A DNA stretch of 64,000 nt. Source: Cladopsammia gracilis. Taxonomy: Eukaryota; Cnidaria; Anthozoa; Scleractinia; Dendrophylliidae. Shown one piece after another: positions 56,901-64,000 of this stretch. Within the stretch, counting starts at the first letter, position 1; every line of letters starts with the position of its first letter. The notes beneath the pieces are model-generated. The model searched no databases and was not told the origin of the DNA. It saw only the letters and a list, made by a program, of their open reading frames with translations. The translations under genes and the position numbers were made by a program. The DNA lies in assembly GCA_022457155.1 (NCBI GenBank), contig JAJGOT010000505.1:179001-243000 (forward strand), given 5' to 3'.

Positions 56901-59900
56901 ATAGACTCAAAAGTTAGAACAAATGGTATCATGCAAAAGTGCTGCTGAAGAGGTTTCATTTGAATGGTCACACCATAAGATTTCATCAACAGACTCAAAA
57001 GTTAGAACAAATGGTACCATGCAAAAGTACTGCTGAAGAGTTTTTAACTGAATTGTCACACCATAGGATTTCGTTAACAGTCAAAAGTTAGAACTAACTT
57101 GATTCTGGGAGTGAAAACTTTCTCCTGCTTATATCATGGACATAAGTTCAGAAAAAAAAACTTGTTTACTCAGTGTAATACGTTCACATCTTCATATTGT
57201 TTTAATATGTTTTGCCCATAAAGAGATTTTCATCAGACCTGGAGAAGTATGGAGGGGGTGTTAATGAAACAACTGGAACAATAACCCTTAGCACTGGTTT
57301 AGGAGACAATATCAATCTAAATTTCATGGCTGATCTATCAGGAGATGAAGAAGAACATGAGGTATCATTTCTTTTTTATTTATCTTGATGGTTGTTTAAG
57401 TAAAATGTAATAATTATGCAGTTCTTGGAAATATTCTTATCCACCCCAGGGAAGTTTGGCGGCATTCTCAAAACCAAACATTTTCAAGGAAAGTACAGTA
57501 ATAGCTGGACTGTAATTTGCAGAGGGTCGAGGTGAAGGAACTCAGGCAAAAAATATTTTCTGGAACAACACAATAGATGGCCACTTTTTGAACAATTTAT
57601 TGTATATTGAGAAAACAACCATTTTGTTAACTTTGATAATTTTATGGGGAAACAGTTGTTTCTTTCTATAAATAGGGTTCTTTGATTTAAATGGAAACTA
57701 ATCAAGTTCAGAAACAAAAATATAAAAAATTTTTGAGGAAGTGTCAGAGATAGTCAAAGAAGAGTATATGATGGCTATATGAACAATAATTTTGTTAGTT
57801 TTTAAATCAGTTTGAGCACTTATAATCTATTTGGCTCCTGCACTTTATGAGATCAACAGTTTACTGACACATTCACTGCAGTTGAAATCCAGACATCTTG
57901 GATTTCATTCCCTTGGGAAGGGAGAGGAGAGGGGCGTTAACTCATTTTCATCCATCTGAGGTACCAGTTCCTTCTTACAAGTATTTCATTTAATTTTTTT
58001 TCTAAATGTACTGGCCAGGGGTAACTCTCACAATGGTCATTTTAATCACCCTAGATGGTACCAAACCATGAATTTCAAACCATAACATTTACCTGCAAAT
58101 GAGAGTTGACCCTCTCTCCCCCCCAACCCCCCAACTCTGATTTCTTGTTGTTGAAATATACATGTAAAAGTCCCAAATTTATCTCTTCACCTCCTCCACA
58201 GTTATTAATTTATTGTCTTATTTTAAACATCTTCACATCTATTGTATGCCTAGTATACTTACCATACTGATTCAGAAAAATATTGTATAAACATTTACCA
58301 TTATCTCCATTGGTTATTGCTCGCTCACATTAATCTGTTTTGCACAGAGTGATTTTGGAAGGCCCACAATAATGGGTATGCATGATATTGCAAATCTTGG
58401 TTATGAGGTGAGTACAAATAATAACCAAGTTATAAGACAAAGTTAAACCTTCCTGAGGTGTGTAATTTCATGTAGTTGTAATCAACCACAGATGTGTTTA
58501 ACATGACCATGATTTTTAATTTTTCAATGTCATATCATTGTATTTGAAATGAAGACATCTCAAAGACAAAACCTTGTGCTAAACTACAGAATACAGGGCC
58601 AAATTTTTAGAATTATTACTAACCTTACTCAGTTACAATGTACTATTGGCTTGGTGACTTGGTAGGTAGTCAACTAAACTGACAAGCCACCAAGCTCGCG
58701 AGCTACCAAAAACCTAACGTTCCTGGTTCTTTAAACACTGTACCCAACGGGCAAGCCACTAAAATAAAATATATGATCTTCCATACTGACCCGGCAAGCC
58801 TCCAAAAATCATACACTGTACACATGTACATATACATTCCACGTTCTATGAGCTAATGAGCATAGAGCTAGACTTGCATTTCTTTTTAGTTTCTAGATAT
58901 GATTTTAAATTGTTTTGCTTTACTGCCAAGCCACTAAGCCACTTAAGTACTACTTCAAGAAAAGTGACCTTGCTCTAAATCTTGAATCTCTAGTGCTCAG
59001 AGACATGTTTTATCCTTGTCACAAAATATCTTTCATTTTTGTAGGAGTCAGATGTGGAAGAAACCTCAAATCTCAATGCACCACCAACTCCATCCATGAG
59101 CGATGTAGATGATGGTGAAGAAGTGGTAAGTCATTTCTCCTCACTAGATGCCATTCATTTCAATGTTCACTGTAAATCCTCTATTATACCCCCACCCCTC
59201 TAAAATAAGCCCCTCCCCCATTTTGGAGCAAGAAATTTATTAAGCCTTCCCCCACTTCCTACTCCCTTTTCCTTCACAACCAAAACAATAAACAATAGAC
59301 TGTATGATGGGTACATTTTTACCTTACCAATCCAGCATGAATTCATCGACAGTACTCATGAGCTTTGGGGGAAATATTACCAGTACTGGTACTAAAAAAT
59401 TGTCATTACACAGTGGGCACAGATCTGGGGGGGAGGGGGTGGGGGTACTCCCATATATGAGCTATATAGGTATGTGTCACTGTGAAGGGTATGGTTTTCA
59501 GGCAGTTTAGTCTGGGATAGGGTATAGTAATCAGAGATTTTTGGTCTAGAATAGGGTATCCTTTTCCGCCAAAATGATCAGTTGCGTAAAGAATTTAGTC
59601 TAGACAAGGTTTACTAGCAAATGGCATTTAAAAATTGGTATGGCGGGCAGTACAGCATTTTTACTGACCCCTGTTAACTAATGAACTGTGATAGTGAACA
59701 AGTTTCTGGAAAATAGCGAGTCTAGTATAGGTCTAGGATAGGGTAGGGTTTTTCCATGCTTAGTCTAGAAAAGGGTTGCAAAATGCAACTGAAACGGTCT
59801 AGTATAGGTTAGGGTCTCAGAGTCCCAGTGGCACACCCCCACCCAAAAATTTGCAGAGTACCCCCCCCCTCCCCCCACTTTTGAAATTATTATGATGTGT

Positions 59901-62900
59901 ACTTTCAGAAGCTGCATCAGATATTCCATAATACTAATTTCAAATTTTGGCGCCTTCTTTGTGACGTCATTTTACCGCCAAAATACTTAAATTTAAAAAG
60001 CAAAAAAACATAGGATTTTTGCGAATGATAACTTCTATATTGTTGTAAAATTTCAGCTTCCTAGCTCCAAAACTGTTAAAGTTGAATGAAGCGCAAGTTT
60101 TTCAGTCGATTTGATTCTAAATGACCTTTGACCCCAGCAGAAAATGGGCGGGGAATTCAAATTTTGAAACGTCATATCTTTTGATTGGGTCAACATATTT
60201 ACCAGATTTTTTCAGTTGTGAGGTGCTTGTGGCGAGTACTTTCAGAAATTGTCATTAAATATCCCATAATACTAAGTTATTTTTTAGTGCCAACTTTATG
60301 ACGTCATTTTCCCACCAAAACTTGTAAAAATGGAAAAACAAAAGATTCAATTTGTGAAAATGATGAATTCTGTGCTGTTGTGAAATTTCACGTTAACAAC
60401 ATCAAAACGGAAAAAGTTATTATTATATCGTGAAATGGCGAGCAATTTTGAGTGAATCTGTGTCCACCGTGTTATGGTAAATATTAATGTACAACACTTC
60501 ATTGATCCATCAAAGTTGGGTTTGTGGATGTTTAATCACATGCAGGAAGTTCGAATGACATTATGTTTCGCTAAATTATAGTAAGCCCCTTCCCCCCCTC
60601 TCCAATAAAGGCCCCCTCTCTTATAAGCCCCCTCTCAAATGCGCTTGCAATAAATAAGCCCCCATGGGGCTTAATAGTCTGAGGATTTCCGGTAGTTGCA
60701 AGAATTTAGTAATACATCATTGAATCAGTCTCCAGTAGTTAAATAGCTGGCATCCAGGGTCACAACGTTTTTCAGCTTGAGCTGGTGTGGTTAAGCCATC
60801 TGCCCCAGTGGCCACATGCTATTCTCTTTACATATAATAAATTTATGTAGTGTACAAAAATTGCAGTGTTTATCTCTCTTTACAGGATTTCGGTATCAAC
60901 AGGACATTGTCTGACAGGCTGGAAGGAATGAGTGCTGAGTTTTTGAGTCCAGTGCCCAGTGCAACAAAGGCTGAGGTATGATATTACAGTGATGCGTTTA
61001 CCGCGAGCACCCAACAAACGTTTTTGCAAGTTTCCATGATATTATCAGCTAATTCTTATAAACATTTTCATAGCTGAAGATATGTGTGAAGCAATAAAGT
61101 GAACAAAATCTTATTATTTTGCAATTAACTTTGTTTACATTCCTGCGATAAGCACAAAGTGACAAGATTACATTCCATTGTGCTTAACTTTGCAAGGAGG
61201 TGTTCCCGTCAATTGAATTTGTGTTCTCTGATTGGCTAACTTATAAAAAAGTTTGTTGGGTGATCACGGTAAGGCATGTCACAGTGTTATATTACTTACT
61301 TACTTACTTACTTACTGACTGACTGATTGAGTCTGTCTGTCTGTCTGTCCATCTGTCAGTTTAAAGTGCCCCGAGAATTTACGGCTGCCATTAATTAACC
61401 TTGTTCCAAGGCTTGGTTGTGAATGGGAGAAAGTGATGTCAAAGGCTAAAAAATACCTCATGTGTTAAAATTATAATAACAATAAGTATTGAAAATCACG
61501 TGAAAGGCAACAAAAACTTTGGACTTGTTCTTCATGCAATTTTCTATGCTGATTGTTGTTATAATTTCAACCCGTGAGGTATGTTTGAGCCTTTGACGTC
61601 ACTTTCTCCCATTTGCAACCAAGCCTCAGAACAAGGTTGATTAATGGCAGCCGTAAATTCTCATAAATAAATGTTAAAATAAAATGACTTCTGATGTTCA
61701 TAATGGATTGAAATTTTGCAAGATGAGTAAGAAAGTCTAATTGTACACGAAAATGTAAAAAAAATGAAAATCAAAAATTTGATCATAGGGGCCCTTTAAG
61801 GTCATGTTCTATTGGGATCAACCGTTTCAACCTAAACCGGTTTTGGTTGATTTGGTTGAGGTGTCCCAATAGAACACTTTTCAACCATTTTCGGTTTCAA
61901 CCATTTCAACCAGGTTCAGAGCTGGTTGAAATGGTTGATCAACCAAACCAATCGAAAACGTTTTTTTCCCAATAGAACACGAAAAAAATCCAACCAACCC
62001 AACCAACTGAAAATGGTTGATCCCAATAGAACACGACCTAAGTAACTTAGCTGACTGGCTGATTTAGTCTTTCTGGCTGTGTCTGTCTAAGTGACTGGCT
62101 GACTGATTAAAGAAAAAGTTGACAGATGAAATGGTTAGTTGACTGGTTACATGTGACTTTAATATTTGCTGGTAACTCTTGGTTTATGCTGCATATGGCT
62201 GACAGGGATTTACAAGTACTTACAGACCCTATAATATTGGACAGCTTCATCTTTATCTTTTGCTTTTCAGGCCCAGGCCGGTGGTGTGGCAGCTGTGAGT
62301 AGTAGTTTAAAAACAATGGCTGGTATTAAAAGTGACATCTTGCTTCAAGATCCAGACACTCCCGGGTAAATCATGTCTAATGGCTTATAAAATAATTTTA
62401 TCTGTTAAATGTTTTACTGGGTAAACAGTAGTGTTAATTTAAAGGAAATATAAAAAAAGTGAGATTCAATGTCATTAACCTATCAATGTTAGTCTTTTTT
62501 GGAATAAAAAAGCCATTTGTTCTTCCTTCCTTTTATATAGTCAAATGCAAAGACCAGCTGTTATTGCAACTAATTCTCATGTCATTGATTTTGTATCTTA
62601 CCTGTGACTTTCAGTAGCAAGGAAGGTGGTGCCAAAACAGACCCCAATGAAGAGGAGAGAATACAGAGGACAAAGCTACAGGCAGAGGCAGCAGAAAGGT
62701 CATTGAATGTCTCTTTACATCAAATTTTCAATTAACAACTTTTTAACTTCCCACTTAGAAAACAGGACAGTATTGCATAGTAGCTTTTGTTTGAATGGTC
62801 ATACTTTAGGATTTTATCCACAGACTCAAAAGAAAGAACCACCTTTTGCAGAATAGTAAACAGTACCACAGGAAAGTATTGCTCAGTAGCTTTCATTTGA

Positions 62901-63641
62901 ATTGTCACACTGTAGGATTTCATCTATAGACTCAAAAGTTAGAACCACCTTGTACAGCATAAAAAAATACCACAGGAAGGTACTGTTCAATATTTGAACG
63001 GTCACACTTGAGATTTTATCCATGGACTCAATAGTTAGAACCACCTTGTACAGCATAATAAACAGCACCTCAGTAAAGTACTGCTTAGTGGCTTTCATTT
63101 GAATGGTCACACTTTAGGATTTCATCCACAGACTCAAAAGTTAGAACCACCTTGTGCAGCATAATAAACAGTACCACAGGAAAGTACTGCTCAATAGCTT
63201 TCATTTGATTGGTCACACTTAAGATTTCATCCACAGACTCAAAAGTTAGAACCACCTTGTACAGCATAATAAACAGCACTTCAGTAAATAGTACTGCTTA
63301 GTGGCTTTCATTTGAATGGTAACAGTTACGATTTCAACCACAGACTCAAAAGTTACAACCACCTTGTACAGCATAATAAACAGTACCATAGGAAAGTACT
63401 GGTCAGTAGCTTTCATTCGAGTGGTCATAATGTGGGATTCTATCCATGGACTAATAACTTATTTAGCACCAAATCATGTAAACCTGACAAGGTTTTACTG
63501 TTGGAGTCATTTGGGTGGAATAATGCACACCTACATGTAATCGCTGATTTTCCCATTTTCTGTATTTGTGTGTGCGTTTGACAATAGAAGAGCGGCACAA
63601 CAGAAGGAACAGGAGGCAGCACAAATTCAAGAACAAGAGAG
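50953..63641 (+). CDS. CEP164: CEP164, centriolar distal-appendage protein (5' part; continues past the window)
   Basis: Eleven exons in continuous phase: 50953-51025, 53004-53115, 55110-55326, 56274-56594, 57224-57361, 58348-58407, 59045-59125, 60886-60975, 62271-62365, 62615-62698, 63588-63641. The start [20 protein letters not shown], then [20 protein letters not shown] and [10 protein letters not shown], leads into a WW domain ([33 protein letters not shown]) followed by a Lys-rich stretch, as in human CEP164. In humans this region binds TTBK2 and is needed for ciliogenesis. Exon 4 encodes a Gly/Ser/Leu low-complexity segment. Exon 8 has [20 protein letters not shown] then SPVPSA, matching a conserved motif ([20 protein letters not shown]). 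Exons 10-11 begin the Glu/Gln coiled coil. The 3' half lies outside. Confidence 0.92.
51405..52684. mobile_element. 1.28-kb fold-back element, 9-bp target duplication
   Basis: Ends CGCCGTGTCTAAATGCCCGG / CCGGGCATTTAGACACGGCG; duplications ATCAAAATA at 51396-51404 and 52685-52693. Nearly the whole element is one inverted repeat centred near 52020. Each arm is itself made of repeated blocks (CTAAATGCCCGGCAGTCAGA, TCGTTTAGAAATGTCAAGCG, CAGTTGACGAAATA, ACTATAAGATCGCTA). No transposase. A 9-bp duplication with long arms fits Mutator-like elements. It lies in CEP164 intron 1. Related blocks surround the 5.1-kb transposon at 23885 and 29172. Confidence 0.87.
53167..53332. mobile_element. hAT5-like MITE in CEP164 intron 2, inverse orientation
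   Basis: Ends CAGGGGTGGATCCAGG and CTAGATCCGTCCCTT (last base changed), flanked by AGCTA at 53162-53166 and 53333-53337. Fourth copy of the family at 14667, 35086 and 44836. Confidence 0.82.
53765..54317. mobile_element. TTAA-target element, GGTGGCTCC ends, CEP164 intron 2
   Basis: Perfect TTAA on both sides (53761-53764 and 54318-54321); ends GGTGGCTCCATATAG / CTATATGGAGCCACC. No open frame of note; non-autonomous. Same termini as 16166 and 17604. Confidence 0.85.
54500..54932 (+). pseudogene. 3' fragment of a LINE reverse transcriptase (CR1/L2/Jockey type)
   Basis: An open frame ending at 54932 encodes [46 protein letters not shown] and [13 protein letters not shown], the C-terminal part typical of non-LTR retrotransposon ORF2 proteins. 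The reverse-transcriptase and endonuclease domains are missing, so it is a 5'-truncated insertion. The 3' tail (about 54933-55022) ends in short AATGTAAATG-type repeats. It lies in CEP164 intron 2, same strand as the host gene. Confidence 0.85.
55708..56083. mobile_element. TTAA-target MITE, AGGTGCTATGTCA ends
   Basis: TTAA at 55704-55707 and 56084-56087; ends AGGTGCTATGTCACC and ATGACATAGCTCCT. A central hairpin, TTGTATATGTTGTGGTTCAA and its inverse, lies at 55950-56012. CEP164 intron 3. Confidence 0.78.
56759..57115. repeat. decayed 85-bp tandem array with piggyBac-like head
   Basis: Three units of AACAAATGGTACCATGCAAA, TGAAGAGGTTTCATTTGAAT, GATTTCATCAACAGACTC follow a head ACCCCTTTAACTCACAAGAG. 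The tail reads CTGGGAGTGAAAAC, the decayed inverse. It is a diverged relative of 4765-5196 in CEP164 intron 4. Confidence 0.75.
57365..58340. other. CEP164 intron 5, no gene seen
   Basis: No exon in matching phase and no clear transposon boundary. Some pyrimidine-rich sequence (58105-58135). Confidence 0.4.
59171..60694. mobile_element. larger inverted-ended element with nested repeats, CEP164 intron 7
   Basis: The left end TGTAAATCCTCTATTATACC and the right end TTAATAGTCTGAGGATTTCC are imperfect inverses, both followed inward by AAGCCCC-type sequence. Inside lie a copy of the poly-G family (about 59427-59874) and a direct repeat of about 310 bp (GTACTTTCAGAA, CCATAATACTAA and ATGACGTCATTTT-type blocks at 59897 and 60235). 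No transposase frame. Boundaries are moderately sure. Confidence 0.5.
61365..61795. mobile_element. TTAA-target fold-back MITE, CEP164 intron 8
   Basis: TTAA at 61361-61364 and 61796-61799; ends AGTGCCCC / GGGGCCCT. The arms pair through GAGAATTTACGGCTGCCATT and AATGGCAGCCGTAAATTCTC, and GGCTTGGTTGTGAATGGGAG with its near-inverse. Confidence 0.78.
61800..62038. mobile_element. Harbinger-like MITE with GGTTGATTTGG repeats
   Basis: Ends GGTCATGTTCTATTGGGATC / GATCCCAATAGAACACGACC with TAA on both sides. It abuts the preceding TTAA element. The interior repeats GGTTGAAATGGTTGA in both directions. Confidence 0.78.
62750..63445. repeat. tandem array of the dispersed 108-bp repeat, about 6.5 units
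   Basis: Each unit carries TTCATTTGAATGGTCACACT, AGGATTTCATCCACAGACTC, AAAAGTTAGAACCACCTTGT and ACAGCATAATAAACAGTACC. Adjacent units differ by substitutions and small indels. Fragments occur at 3721-3905, 4279-4360 and 11820-12200. It sits between CEP164 exons 10 and 11. Open frames through it on the minus strand are repeat artefacts. Confidence 0.88.
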
Positions 63642-63675
63642 GTGATACATACAACAAAGTCAGAAACTTTTTTAA

Positions 63676-64000
63676 CCCTTTAACTCCCAAGAGTGCCAAA
63701 TATCAAAATTCAAGAAAAAAAATCCAAATTTCATTTTGTAAAATATTGCAAAACAAATGGTACCATGCTAAAGTACTGGTGAAGAGGTTTCATTTGAATG
63801 GTCACACCATAGGATTTTTGTGACGGACTCAAAAGTTAGAACAAATGGTACCATGCAAAAGTACTGCTGAAGAGGTTTCATTTGAATGGTCACACCATAG
63901 GGTTTCATCAACAGACTCAAAAGTTAGAACAAATGGTACCATGCAAAAGTACTGCTGAAGAGGTTTCACTTGAATGGTCACACCATAGGATTTCATCAAC
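63676..64000. mobile_element. piggyBac-like MITE with 85-bp tandem units, cut by window end
   Basis: TTAA at 63672-63675, then CCCTTTAACTCCCAAGAGTG, then units of about 85 bp as in 4765-5196 and 56759-57115 but in inverse orientation to the first. The right end is outside the window. Confidence 0.75.

Noticed and set aside
62732..63428. Several similar minus-strand frames ([18 protein letters not shown])
   Set aside because: They arise from the 108-bp tandem repeat units; not genes.

Overview
The window is nuclear DNA from an animal: short coding exons with canonical GT/AG junctions sit in long AT-rich introns packed with small inverted-repeat transposons. The genes are metazoan (a beta-PIX/ARHGEF7 3' end, three serpins, ZRSR2 and CEP164). 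The gene set and the density of miniature DNA transposons suggest an anthozoan cnidarian such as a stony coral; that placement is an inference, not something read directly.

Layout. Positions 1-13006 (+) hold the 3' end of a beta-PIX Rho-GEF gene: the GIT-binding helix, a linker and the C-terminal coiled coil, interrupted by a 10-kb intron with a possible cassette exon. Positions 13007-19502 are intergenic and full of MITEs. Positions 19503-31602 are a serpin cluster: serpin A (-), serpin B (+) and serpin C (+), all single-exon. A and B are divergent across about 180 bp. A and C are close intracellular paralogues that differ at the reactive-centre bond. B has a signal peptide, a Lys-Arg reactive centre and a KDEL-like C-terminus. 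Between B and C lies a complete 5.09-kb DNA transposon (23993-29082). It has a perfect 8-bp target duplication, 0.4-0.5 kb terminal inverted repeats loaded with a GATC minisatellite, and two convergent genes: a P-loop NTPase resembling DUF3987 proteins and an RNase-H-like transposase with one frameshift. This is the best candidate for an undescribed system.

Positions 33793-46080 (-) hold a complete 15-exon ZRSR2 gene (U12/U2 splicing factor). It is head to head, 115 bp apart, with a CEP164-like first exon at 46196. A second copy of that first exon lies at 50953, and the CEP164 gene (centriolar distal appendage, WW domain) continues from there past the window end (last exon seen 63588-63641). 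The first copy can splice in frame into an unrelated 79-codon exon, giving a possible short chimeric transcript.

Most of the remaining DNA consists of non-autonomous transposons whose ends and target duplications can be read directly: 5-bp-TSD CAGGG elements (hAT5-like), TTAA-target elements (some with CCCTTT ends, piggyBac-like), TTA/TAA-target elements (Harbinger-like), an 8-bp-TSD element, and a 1.28-kb fold-back element with a 9-bp TSD. A dispersed tandem repeat with units of about 85 and 108 bp recurs from one end of the window to the other.

Limits: family names come from recognition of motifs by eye; no alignment or database search was run. Exon ends were set by GT/AG sites and reading-phase continuity.
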